Assembly (NCBI GenBank): GCA_026713745.1
Contig: JAPONU010000017.1
Coordinates: 1 to 12,449 of the forward strand
Origin: a bacterium
GTDB lineage: Bacteria; Actinomycetota; Acidimicrobiia; Acidimicrobiales; CATQHL01
DNA: 12,449 nucleotides
Reading direction: 5' to 3'
The position numbers and the translations under genes were made by a program. Positions 1 through 5,776 of this stretch are shown here, piece after piece (the first letter of the stretch is position 1; each line of letters begins with the position of its first letter). The notes below the pieces were generated by a model. That model saw only the letters and a list, made by a program, of their open reading frames with translations. It searched no databases and was not told where the DNA came from.

Positions 1-240
1 GCGGCCTGGGCGGCGGCCTGGGCGTCGGCTTCCGCCTGCTCCGCGGCGGCCTCTTCGGCCTCGGTTGCCAGCTTCTGAGCCTCCTGCGCGGCCTCGGCCG
101 CTGCCTGGGATTCGGCCGCGGCCTGTTCGGCCTCGGCCGCTGCCTGGGCGTCGGCTGCGGCCTGTTCGGCCTGGGCGTCGGCTTCCGCCTGCTCCGCGGC
201 GGCCTGTTCCGCCTCGGCTGCCCGCTCCTCCGCCAACTGG
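1..240 (-). repeat. Ala/Glu/Gln-rich repeat arm in reverse orientation
   Basis: Read on the minus strand this stretch encodes the same Ala/Glu/Gln/Asp-rich sequence (for example AEEAAAEQAEADAQAAA, and QLAEERAAEAEQAAAEQAEA near base 239) that the plus strand encodes at about 301-620. Bases 1-120 align to the reverse complement of 423-542 with about 10 mismatches in 120, including exact runs of about 43 bases (9-51) and 32 bases (66-97). Nearer the centre the register shifts by 18 bases, which is six codons. The minus frame is open from 464 down to base 1 and off the window, with no ATG or GTG start seen; a TTG lies at 236-234. On the plus strand this arm is antisense-like (runs of Ala, Trp, Cys, Ser). 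It could be part of a second, leftward gene with the same domain, a true inversion within the repeat, or a misassembly. Confidence 0.75.
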
Positions 241-282
241 CCGGCCCCCCGCGGAGCGGGCGGACGCCGCCCCCCGGCCCGG

Positions 283-1179
283 CCGGCAATCGCGGCCGCC
301 CGGGAAGCGGCGGAGGTCGAACAGGGGGCCCAGAGGCGGGCGGCCGAGGCCGAACGGGCCGCCGCGGAGCAGGCGGAAGCCGACGCCGAGGCCGAACAGG
401 CAGCCGTCGACGCCGCGCAGGCCGCCGCCGACGCCCAGGCCGCCGCCGAGGCCGCGCAGGAGGCTCAGAAGCTGGCAGCCGAGGCCGAACGGGCCGCCGC
501 GGAGCAGGCGGAAGCCGACGCCCAGGCCGCCGCCGAGGCCGAACAGGCCGCAGCCGACGCCGCGCAGGCCGCAGCCGACGCCCAGGCAACCGCGGCTGCG
601 GCCGAAGAGGAGGCGCAGCGGGCCCGCGAGGAGGCAGCCGCCGCACCGCCTCCTCCACCGCCGCCCGAACCGCCACCACCACCGCCCGAACCTCCGCCTC
701 CTCCACCGCCGCCCGAACCCCCGCCACCGCCACCGGAGCCTCCCCCTCCGCCGCCACCGGCCGGCCCCAACGACCTTCCCACCTTGACGGTCGTTGACGT
801 CCTTACCGGCGAGAACGTCGTGCTTGCTTCGTTCGCACCCACCGACCGACCCATATTCGTGTGGGTCTGGGCGCCCCATTGACCGGTTTGCCGCCGGGAG
901 GCACCCGGCATCGAGCAGTTCGCTCGATACCACGGAGACCAGGTCCAAGTCTTGGGCCTGGGGGTCACGGACTCTCTCATGCAGGCTGAGCAATTCGTGG
1001 GAGTGACGGGACTCCAGTCGTTCCCTGTGGTGTGGAGCGAATCCTTCGACCCGGCCGCCCTGCTGGGCGTCTTCTCCCACCCTTCTTGGGTGCTGCTCTC
1101 GCCGTCGGGCGAAGTCGTCGAGCGCGGCGTCGGCGGCATCGACGCGGACAGTCTGCTCGAGAAGGCCGCCTCTATCTGA
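283..1179 (+). CDS. Probable selenocysteine-containing thioredoxin-like protein with Ala/Glu-rich and Pro-rich N-terminal part (5' end unresolved)
   Basis: This plus-strand frame runs from a repeat of Ala, Glu, Gln and Asp (about 301-640, likely a long helix or coiled coil), through a Pro-rich linker of PPPPPP-E units (about 646-765), into a domain that looks like a TlpA/redoxin-type thioredoxin fold. That domain has PTLTVVDVLTGENVVLASFA, then PIFVWVWAPH, an in-frame TGA at 880-882, and PVCRREAPGIEQFARYHGD. A likely cis-proline lies in QSFPVVW (Pro codon 1024-1026), and the C-terminus is GEVVERGVGGIDADSLLEKA with the stop at 1177-1179. The TGA occupies the first cysteine of the expected C-P-V-C motif; the second cysteine is TGC at 889-891. 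Coding continues 98 codons past the TGA. I infer selenocysteine (UxxC) rather than termination; a TGC-to-TGA nonsense mutation is the alternative. No start codon is visible and the given start is approximate, because the sense flips near 240-300. Its role is presumably thiol-disulfide or peroxide chemistry; substrate and location are unknown. Confidence 0.72.
343..522 (+). repeat. 45-base direct repeat within the Ala/Glu-rich coding region
   Basis: Bases 343-387 and 478-522 are identical over 45 bases and are spaced exactly 135 bases (45 codons) apart, in the same reading frame. Each encodes AEAERAAAEQAEADA. The copies are identical in codons as well as in protein, which suggests recent duplication or gene conversion in the repeat domain. 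Such repeats also make this part prone to assembly error. Confidence 0.85.
893..909 (+). promoter_or_regulatory. Candidate bacterial SECIS hairpin downstream of the in-frame TGA
   Basis: Bases 893-898 (GCCGGG) pair perfectly with 904-909 (CCCGGC) around a five-base loop, AGGCA. The loop begins 17 bases after the TGA, leaving 16 bases between. The described bacterial SECIS model has a short stem, a small apical loop with a G in its first two bases, and about 16-37 bases between the UGA and the loop; this hairpin meets each point. In GC-rich DNA a six-pair stem can occur by chance, so this supports selenocysteine insertion without proving it. Confidence 0.5.
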
Positions 1180-1184
1180 CGCAC

Positions 1185-1208
1185 CGTCGCGGCAGGCCGG
1201 CCGCGACG
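1185..1208. terminator. Hairpin between convergent genes, possible bidirectional terminator
   Basis: Bases 1185-1193 (CGTCGCGGC) pair perfectly with 1200-1208 (GCCGCGACG) around a six-base loop. The hairpin lies just after the plus-strand stop at 1179 and just past the minus-strand stop at 1215, where transcription from both sides converges. There is no clear T tract on either side, so termination is inferred from stem strength and position. Confidence 0.55.
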
Positions 1209-1214
1209 ACCTGG

Positions 1215-1571
1215 CTAGGCTGCGACCGGCTCCTGGGAGTACTTCGCCAGCAGACCGAGGGTGGCCCGGCGGTGCAGCATCTTCACGCGCACCTCGGGAT
1301 ACCGCATCCGCAGCTTGCGCACCTTGCGGTTCTTCCGGGTGACGAGCTTCTGCTGCAACGTCGTCAACTCGACGTACATGTCATAGCCGGGCAGGTAGAA
1401 GTCCGGCGTGAAGGCCTCAAGGACACGTCCCGAGGGGTCCCGTTCCAGCACGAAGGTGGTGGGCTCGTACTCCCACGACACGCCGTAGAAGTCGAGAAGC
1501 TGGCTGAACGCCCGCTCGGAGGCATGAGCGAAGTTCGGCTCGTAGCCGGCAGTGGGATCGGATGCCGGCAC
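1215..1571 (-). CDS. Small PD-(D/E)XK-like protein of unknown function
   Basis: The product is 118 residues with a GTG start. It opens with ASERAFSQLLDFYGVSWEYEP (residues 17-37), a pattern typical of small endonuclease-like folds where an early Glu precedes helix one. It continues with FTPDFYLPGYDMYVELTT (54-71) and a strongly basic stretch, QQKLVTRKNRKVRKLRMRYP (73-92). The PD at 56-57 and the Glu at 68 match the spacing of PD-(D/E)XK nucleases, but the usual ExK is ELT here. A basic residue would have to come from elsewhere (Lys75 or Lys80), or the protein may bind nucleic acid without cutting it. It follows the MerR gene by 32 bases on the same strand and is probably the last gene of that unit. 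The fold call is a motif reading; the function is unknown. Confidence 0.72.
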   Translation of the reverse strand: MPASDPTAGYEPNFAHASERAFSQLLDFYGVSWEYEPTTFVLERDPSGRVLEAFTPDFYLPGYDMYVELTTLQQKLVTRKNRKVRKLRMRYPEVRVKMLHRRATLGLLAKYSQEPVAA

Positions 1572-1603
1572 GCCGCCGGATCCCGGTCGGGGCGAAAGTA
1601 CCC

Positions 1604-2119
1604 TCAGGTCCCGTAGCCGGCGCCGGCCTCGCCGGCCTCCGGCTCCTCGACGACCTCCATCTCGGCGGAACTGTCGCGCCGCCGCCCGAGCTCGCTGACG
1701 ATGGCGCCGTTGAGTTGCTCCTTGATCCCCTCGACCTCCAGCATGATGAGCGCCAGTGCCTGCTGTCCCGGCCGCTGGAGAAGCGCCACCAACTCGTCGG
1801 GGCCTGTCATGAACAGCACCTCGTTGCCGCTGATGACGAGCCGTCCCCCGGCCAGATCCTCGCCGAGGATGTTCTTGTGGTTCGTGAAGACGTCGCGGAT
1901 CTGCGGCAGGCCGACGCCGTTGTCGAGCAGATCCTTGATGACCCGCAACCTCAGCAGATCCCCATAGGAGTAGGCACGGCGTGATCCGCTGCCCACCGCG
2001 GAGGTCACCGACGGCTGCACCAGATCGGTCCGGGCCCAGTAATCGAGCTGCCGGTAGGTGATCCCGGCGATTTGCTGAGCCTGCTTCGAGGTGTAGCTAC
2101 GTACGACATTGTCGCTCAT
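1604..2119 (-). CDS. MerR-family transcriptional regulator (Rv1830/ResR-like)
   Basis: The 171-residue product carries an N-terminal MerR winged helix-turn-helix: TSKQAQQIAGITYRQLDYWA (residues 10-29), then SRRAYSYGDLLRLRVIKDLLDNGVGLPQIRDVF. The C-terminal half (GRLVISGNEVLFMTGPDELVALLQRPGQQALALIMLEVEGI) lacks obvious metal-binding cysteines, so it is not a metal-sensing MerR. The tail is acidic and Gly/Glu-rich. The ATG at 2119 is supported by GGAGGG (2126-2131) six bases upstream. Its place after a DUF151 protein gene and a second MerR gene parallels mycobacterial Rv1828-Rv1829-Rv1830; the Rv1830 protein there has been linked to control of cell division and growth recovery. Orthology is inferred from similarity and gene order. 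A 111-base gap to the upstream gene could hold its own promoter, but I cannot define one. Confidence 0.88.
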   Translation of the reverse strand: MSDNVVRSYTSKQAQQIAGITYRQLDYWARTDLVQPSVTSAVGSGSRRAYSYGDLLRLRVIKDLLDNGVGLPQIRDVFTNHKNILGEDLAGGRLVISGNEVLFMTGPDELVALLQRPGQQALALIMLEVEGIKEQLNGAIVSELGRRRDSSAEMEVVEEPEAGEAGAGYGT

Positions 2120-2230
2120 GGACGTCCCTCCGGAAGCTTGCGTCCAGCGCTGTAACTACTCTACTGCAATTCGCGCGGGCCTGGGGATATCTCCCCCTGT
2201 CCCCTGCTCACAACCCCGCCGGGCGGCCAC

Positions 2231-2740
2231 TCAGGACTCGAAGTCCTCCGGCCGGACGGTGTCGATGAACTCGCGGAACTGCTCGACCACCTCGTCGGGG
2301 TCCTGGGTCTCGGAGGCATCGGAGCCGTCCGCCTCCTCGGCGTCAGCCCGCTCCCGGTAGCCGGCGTCCGCCAGCACCTCCTCGGCGGCGAAGATGGGCG
2401 CACCGCAGCGCACCGCCACCGCGATCGCATCGGAGGGACGACACGAGACCCGCCGGGTCCGGCCGTTCTCGCCGAGTTCGAGTTCGGCGAAGAACGTCTT
2501 GTCGCGCAGTTCGGTGACGAGGACCCGCACCAGCGCAACGCCCATGTTCTCGAGAATGACCTTGATGAGATCGTGCGTCATGGGGCGCGGCACCTCCACA
2601 CCCTCGAGAGCCAGGGCGATGGCCGTCGCCTCCGGCGCGCCGATGAAGATGGGCAGGAGCCGCGGATTCGGGGCCTGCTCGCGCAGCAGCAGGATCGGCG
2701 TGTTGGTCGGCAACTCGATGCGTACACCGACGAGGTCCAT
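2231..2740 (-). CDS. DUF151 bifunctional nuclease family protein
   Basis: The 169-residue product begins MDLVGVRIELPTNTPILLLRE and continues LLPIFIGAPEATAIALALEGVEVPRPMTHDLI (residues about 33-64), a hallmark of the DUF151 family, which is often annotated as bifunctional DNase/RNase. A second conserved block is RRVSCRPSDAIAVAVRCGAPIF (about 97-118). The C-terminus is acidic and ends FREFIDTVRPEDFES, as in the mycobacterial homologue Rv1829. The start is either ATG at 2740 or GTG at 2749. AAGG lies 10 bases before the ATG but only one before the GTG, so ATG was chosen. It lies between the phosphoribosyltransferase and the Rv1830-like MerR gene. Nuclease activity has been reported for plant relatives; the bacterial role is poorly defined, so I keep the family name only. 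Confidence 0.88.
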   Translation of the reverse strand: MDLVGVRIELPTNTPILLLREQAPNPRLLPIFIGAPEATAIALALEGVEVPRPMTHDLIKVILENMGVALVRVLVTELRDKTFFAELELGENGRTRRVSCRPSDAIAVAVRCGAPIFAAEEVLADAGYRERADAEEADGSDASETQDPDEVVEQFREFIDTVRPEDFES

Positions 2741-2795
2741 CTCGATCACGCCTTGACAATAGCCGCAGACCTCTACAACCCCCCTACTGGGAGAT

Positions 2796-3410
2796 CTACG
2801 TGCGGGGAGGTGTTCGCGACCTGTAGAGGGAGCCCACGTAGGCGTCGGAGTCCCCTTCGAGGGCGTGACGATCCACGGCCCGCAGGTCCGGGAGGTTCCC
2901 GTACCGACCCCGGAAATCGAGCCCGTACCCGATGAGGAAGGAGTCGTCCACCGTGAAGCCCACGTAGCGCGCCTCCAGCGGCAGGATGCGCCGGACCTGG
3001 CGATCCGCCAGCGTGCAGACCTCGACGGAGAGCGGGGAACGCCGGCGCAACTCCCCGGTGAGATAACCCACGCTGAGTCCGCTGTCGACAATTCCCTCGA
3101 CCAGAAGGACGTGGCGCCCGACAATGTCGATGTCCAGGTCACGGGTGATCCGCACCCGTCCGGAGTTCGGCGCGAACCGGGAAATCGCCAGGAAGTCCAC
3201 CTCGACATCGACCCGCAGCGCCCGCGCCAGATCGGCCAGGAACGGCACACAACCCCGGAGTACACCCACGACCACGACGGCGTCCCCACCGGCGAGGCAC
3301 GCGGAGTAGTCAGCCGAGATGGCCGCCCCGAGCGCCTGCACACGCTCGGCGATCGCCGTGCGCCCATACACGGTCCCGCCGGGCGGGCGCACCGCTTCTG
3401 CCGGCGGCAC
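2796..3410 (-). CDS. Hypoxanthine-type phosphoribosyltransferase with divergent active-site residues
   Basis: The fold is clearly that of purine-salvage phosphoribosyltransferases, which make IMP or GMP from a base and PRPP. It has VVVVGVLRGCVPFLADLARAL (about residues 45-65), GRHVLLVEGIVDSGLSV (98-114, the PRPP loop), VCTLADRQVRR (131-141) and VGFTVDDSFLIGYGLDFRGRYGNLPDL (150-176). Several usual residues differ: the PRPP motif reads E-G-I-V-D-S-G where E-D-I-I-D-T-G is normal; the Ser-Tyr of the flexible loop is Arg-Phe (about 78-79); and two lysines of the human enzyme align with Arg. The catalytic Asp (109) is kept. The GTG at 3410 lies two bases after the MerR stop, suggesting coupling; GTG at 3395 or 3371 is also possible, since the conserved part begins near VYGRTAIAERV. 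It may be a true hpt or a specialised or regulatory PRTase. Confidence 0.85.
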   Translation of the reverse strand: MPPAEAVRPPGGTVYGRTAIAERVQALGAAISADYSACLAGGDAVVVVGVLRGCVPFLADLARALRVDVEVDFLAISRFAPNSGRVRITRDLDIDIVGRHVLLVEGIVDSGLSVGYLTGELRRRSPLSVEVCTLADRQVRRILPLEARYVGFTVDDSFLIGYGLDFRGRYGNLPDLRAVDRHALEGDSDAYVGSLYRSRTPPRT

Positions 3411-3412
3411 GC

Positions 3413-4135
3413 TCAGCGGAGACTCTGCAGGGTGCGCCGAACGAGCGCCTCGCGGAGCGAGGACGCCAGCGCGGCCTGCGTCGCCAGCAGTTCCCGTGCC
3501 CGGCGCTGGGCGTCGGCGCCGCCGGCCTGCAGAACCCTTTGCACCGCCGGAACCGAGAGATCCAGTTCCCTGTCCACCGACGCCTTGAAGACCCGCAGGT
3601 GCCGCGGTTCCAGACCCTGGTCGAACATCTGGCGGGCGATGCGCGCCACCTCGAGGGCCTGCGCGTCGTAGAAGTCGATCTCCGCGGCGGGGCGCGGCTC
3701 CAGGAGGCCGTATCGCGTCAGTTCCCGCGCCTGGGAGAGACTCAGCCCGCTGGCGTTGGCGAGCTGTGGCAAGGTCATTCCCGCCCCGGAGGGCTCCGGG
3801 GCGGGCAGTTGCGGGGCGAGCCGCCGGACCCGGTCGCTGACGTCCACGTCGGGAAGCCGATCGGCCTCCTCGTCGACGCGGGCGCTCCACTCCACGTCGG
3901 CCATGCGTTCCCTGATGACCCGCAGCGGCAGGAAGTGCTCCCGCTGCTGGGTCAGGATCCAGCGCAGCTTGGCCATGTCGGTGCGTGAGTACTTCCGGTA
4001 CCCCTTGGACGTGCGGTGCGGGGTGATGAGGCCCTGGCTCTCCAGGAAACGCAGCTTGGAGACCGACACGTCGGGAAAGTCGCCGCGCAGCCCGTTGACG
4101 ACCTCACTGATGCCTGCGAGCGGTTCGTCAGCCAC
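3413..4135 (-). CDS. MerR-family transcriptional regulator (Rv1828-like)
   Basis: The 240-residue product has a MerR DNA-binding domain at its N-terminus: GISEVVNGLRGDFPDVSVSKLRFLESQGLI, then TPHRTSKGYRKYSRTDMAKLRWILTQQREHFLPLRVIRERM (to about residue 77). A second part (about 110-180) has a MerR-like helical region, MTLPQLANASGLSLSQARELTRYGLL, so two such domains may be present. The C-terminus is helical and Ala/Arg-rich. I chose GTG at 4135 because GAGG lies seven bases before it; it overlaps the gcvH stop (GTGGCTGA). A longer form from GTG 4159 lacks such support. The gene follows gcvH exactly where Rv1828 lies near gcvH in mycobacteria, though garA, which separates them there, is absent. 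It probably regulates the local operon or central metabolism, which is inference. Confidence 0.87.
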   Translation of the reverse strand: MADEPLAGISEVVNGLRGDFPDVSVSKLRFLESQGLITPHRTSKGYRKYSRTDMAKLRWILTQQREHFLPLRVIRERMADVEWSARVDEEADRLPDVDVSDRVRRLAPQLPAPEPSGAGMTLPQLANASGLSLSQARELTRYGLLEPRPAAEIDFYDAQALEVARIARQMFDQGLEPRHLRVFKASVDRELDLSVPAVQRVLQAGGADAQRRARELLATQAALASSLREALVRRTLQSLR

Positions 4136-4520
4136 CGACGAACCTCGCGTAGGCCGCACCGTCCATCAACTCGTCGACCCCGGCGCCGTCCTCGGGGGCG
4201 AGGAGGCACAACCAGCCCTCGCCGTACGGGTCACGATTGAGAACCTCCGGCGTCTCGGCCAGCAAGCCGTTCACGGCCACGACCCGACCCGCCAGTGGCG
4301 CGTAGAGTTCGCTGGTCGCCTTGCGAGCCTCGATCTCCGCCATCAGATCACCCACCCCGAGCCGGCTCCCCGGATCCGGGAGGTCGACGAACTCCACCTC
4401 ACCGAGAAGATCCTGGCCGTAGTCGGTCAGGCCGACACGCACCAACCGGTCGCTCTCCTCGCCCTCCTGAGCCACCCAGCCGTGATCCTCGGAGTACTTG
4501 AGCAGTTCGGGAACGTTCAC
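4128..4520 (-). CDS. gcvH: Glycine cleavage system H protein
   Basis: The 130-residue product is the lipoylated carrier that shuttles the aminomethyl group between the P, T and L proteins of the glycine cleavage system in the cytoplasm. It shows YSEDHGWVAQEG at the start, VRVGLTDYGQDLLGEVEFVDLPDPGS (28-52), and the lipoylation site IEARKATSELYAPLAGRVVAVN, in which Lys67 is the expected attachment point. It ends with NRDPYGEGWLCLLAP. Length and motif order match the family. The start is GTG at 4520, supported by homologue-like N-terminal residues (VPELLKYSEDHGWV); no strong ribosome binding site is visible. The stop overlaps the MerR start. No P, T or L subunit genes lie nearby. Confidence 0.95.
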   Translation of the reverse strand: MNVPELLKYSEDHGWVAQEGEESDRLVRVGLTDYGQDLLGEVEFVDLPDPGSRLGVGDLMAEIEARKATSELYAPLAGRVVAVNGLLAETPEVLNRDPYGEGWLCLLAPEDGAGVDELMDGAAYARFVGG

Positions 4521-4618
4521 CGCAGCCCGAGGGGATCAAACTGTCGCCGGGTCCGCTGCACCATCGTTTTCACGCTAGTCCACCGACCGGCCGGCTCCCA
4601 CGAAGGCCGTCGCCGCCC

Positions 4619-5227
4619 TCAGGAATCCGCCGAGGAACCAGCGGTACCGGTGTCCGGCAAGGCGGCGAGGGCGCGGCGACCCGCCAGCACGTAGAGGTAT
4701 GCCCCGTACCAGGCAATGGCGAGTGATGGGATGCCCGACACCCACCCGGCGATGGTCCAGGCGCCCGCACCGGGAATGTCCGCCTGCCCCAGGAGGAACA
4801 GCGGGAACGCGAACATGAGGCCGAAGCTGCCCGCCTTGCCCCAGGCGTTCACACCCAGCCAACCCACGCGCCGAGCGGCCAGGGCGACGGTGCCGACCGA
4901 GAGCCCGAACTCCCGGACGAGCGCGGTGATCCCGAACCACAGCGCCACGTCGCCGCTGACGAGCATGGAGATCGCTGCGGCGAAGAACATGAACCGGTCG
5001 GCGACGGGGTCCAGAATGGCTCCCAGCTCGGTCGCCTGGTCCAGGCGGCGCGCCAGGTAGCCGTCCACGAAGTCGCTGGCGCCGAGAGCACCCAGCAGGA
5101 TCCCGGCCGCCAGGCGGTTGTCCAGCCCGAAGAGCAGCCAGCAGAAGATCGGGATGCAACCCAGCCGCAGGAAGGTGACCAGGTTGGGGATCGTCCGGAG
5201 TTGGCGGCGGAGACTCTCAGCGACCAC
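4619..5227 (-). CDS. pgsA: CDP-alcohol phosphatidyltransferase, probable phosphatidylglycerophosphate synthase
   Basis: The 202-residue product is an integral membrane enzyme that probably joins CDP-diacylglycerol to glycerol-3-phosphate in the cytoplasmic membrane. It has the family signature D-x2-D-G-x2-A-R-x8-G-x3-D-x3-D, seen as DFVDGYLARRLDQATELGAI followed by LDPVAD. Hydrophobic segments include FLRLGCIPIFCWLLFG, FMFFAAAISMLVSG, FGLMFAFPLFLLG and IPSLAIAWYGAYLYVLAG. The N-terminus RTIPNLVTFLRL is typical of PgsA. The start is GTG at 5227; an ATG-initiated extension overlaps the divergent HIT gene and has no family character, so I rejected it. Other CDP-alcohol transferases share this signature, so the glycerol-phosphate substrate is inferred from overall similarity. 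A pgsA-type gene also lies near gcvH in mycobacteria. Confidence 0.88.
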   Translation of the reverse strand: MVAESLRRQLRTIPNLVTFLRLGCIPIFCWLLFGLDNRLAAGILLGALGASDFVDGYLARRLDQATELGAILDPVADRFMFFAAAISMLVSGDVALWFGITALVREFGLSVGTVALAARRVGWLGVNAWGKAGSFGLMFAFPLFLLGQADIPGAGAWTIAGWVSGIPSLAIAWYGAYLYVLAGRRALAALPDTGTAGSSADS

Positions 5228-5274
5228 GGCAGGAGAGTACCGTGCGGGATCGGACGCACGACTCCGGCCGGCGC

Positions 5275-5280
5275 GGGAGG
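5275..5280 (+). promoter_or_regulatory. Ribosome binding site of the HIT gene
   Basis: GGGAGG at 5275-5280 lies five bases before the ATG at 5286 and decides that start. The reading frame upstream is open but overlaps the pgsA start region on the other strand and has no family character. Confidence 0.8.
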
Positions 5281-5285
5281 CCCCG

Positions 5286-5690
5286 ATGGCGACGCTCTTC
5301 ACACGGATCCTGAACGGCGAGTTGCCGGGACACTTCGTCTGGCGCGACGAACGCTGCGCCGTGTTCCTTTCCATCAACCCGCTCACCGCGGGCCACGCCC
5401 TCGTCGTGCCGGTCGCCGAGGTGGATCACTGGCTGGATCTGGACGTCGAGACGAACATGCATCTGACCGCCGTGGCCCACCGCGTCGGGCAGGCCATCAT
5501 GGAGACGCAGCGGCCGCAGCGGGTCGCCACGGTGATGGCGGGTTTCGAGGTGCCGCACGTGCACCTGCATGTGTTCGGCGTCAACTCCATGTCGGACCTG
5601 GACTTCGCCAACGCGGCGGCCGGCGTCGAGCAGGGGGAACTGGCCGCCGATGCGGCGCTGCTGCGGGAGGCGCTGGGCACCTCGGGCTGA
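5286..5690 (+). CDS. HIT family hydrolase
   Basis: The 134-residue product is a histidine-triad protein, a soluble nucleotide hydrolase or transferase family of the Hint/FHIT type. It begins MATLFTRILNGELPGHFVWRDE and has the fold-typical INPLTAGHALVVPVAEVDHWLDL (residues 30-52). The catalytic triad VPHVHLHVFG gives His91, His93 and His95. The C-terminal tail (MSDLDFANAAAGVEQGELAADAALLREAL) replaces the short end of basic Hint proteins and resembles actinobacterial versions. It is one of only two plus-strand genes here, divergent from pgsA with 58 bases between. Its 3' end, including the stop, lies in a 36-base repeat. The substrate is not predictable. Confidence 0.92.
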   Translation: MATLFTRILNGELPGHFVWRDERCAVFLSINPLTAGHALVVPVAEVDHWLDLDVETNMHLTAVAHRVGQAIMETQRPQRVATVMAGFEVPHVHLHVFGVNSMSDLDFANAAAGVEQGELAADAALLREALGTSG

Positions 5691-5776
5691 GAATCAGGAG
5701 TCGGCAGAGCGGCGACGAAGTGATGACCCAGACCTACCAGGGCGCTGGGCACCTCGGGCTGAGAATCAGGAGTCGG
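5669..5776. repeat. Exact 36-base direct repeat at the convergent hit / DUF2079 junction
   Basis: Bases 5669-5704 and 5741-5776 are identical over 36 bases, from GGCGCTGGGCACCTCGGGCT through AATCAGGAGTCGG, with a 36-base spacer of different sequence. The first copy holds the end of the HIT gene and its stop. The second holds the end of the DUF2079 gene on the other strand. The unit was therefore copied into or out of a gene end. I see no inverted ends or transposase, so a local duplication is likelier than a mobile element. Confidence 0.9.

Noticed and set aside
65..787. Plus-strand Pro/Arg-rich open frame of 240 codons
   Set aside because: It is out of frame with the redox-domain gene and reads the repeat as Pro/Arg low complexity, the usual shadow of Ala/Glu codons in GC-rich DNA.
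880..1179. Treating the redox gene as two genes or as a plain pseudogene
   Set aside because: The TGA falls exactly on the catalytic position, no frameshift is needed, and coding character continues on both sides. A nonsense mutation remains possible but is the less economical reading.
465..1184. Minus-strand open frame of 239 codons rich in Gly, Ser and Ala
   Set aside because: It is the antisense of the Ala/Pro-rich plus-strand gene; Gly runs mirror Pro codons and there is no family resemblance. It stays open only because of base composition.
2231..3367. A fused PRTase-region plus DUF151 protein on the minus strand
   Set aside because: The frame is open across the gap, but the upstream part is a shadow of the phosphoribosyltransferase in another frame; DUF151 proteins start near MDLVGVR.
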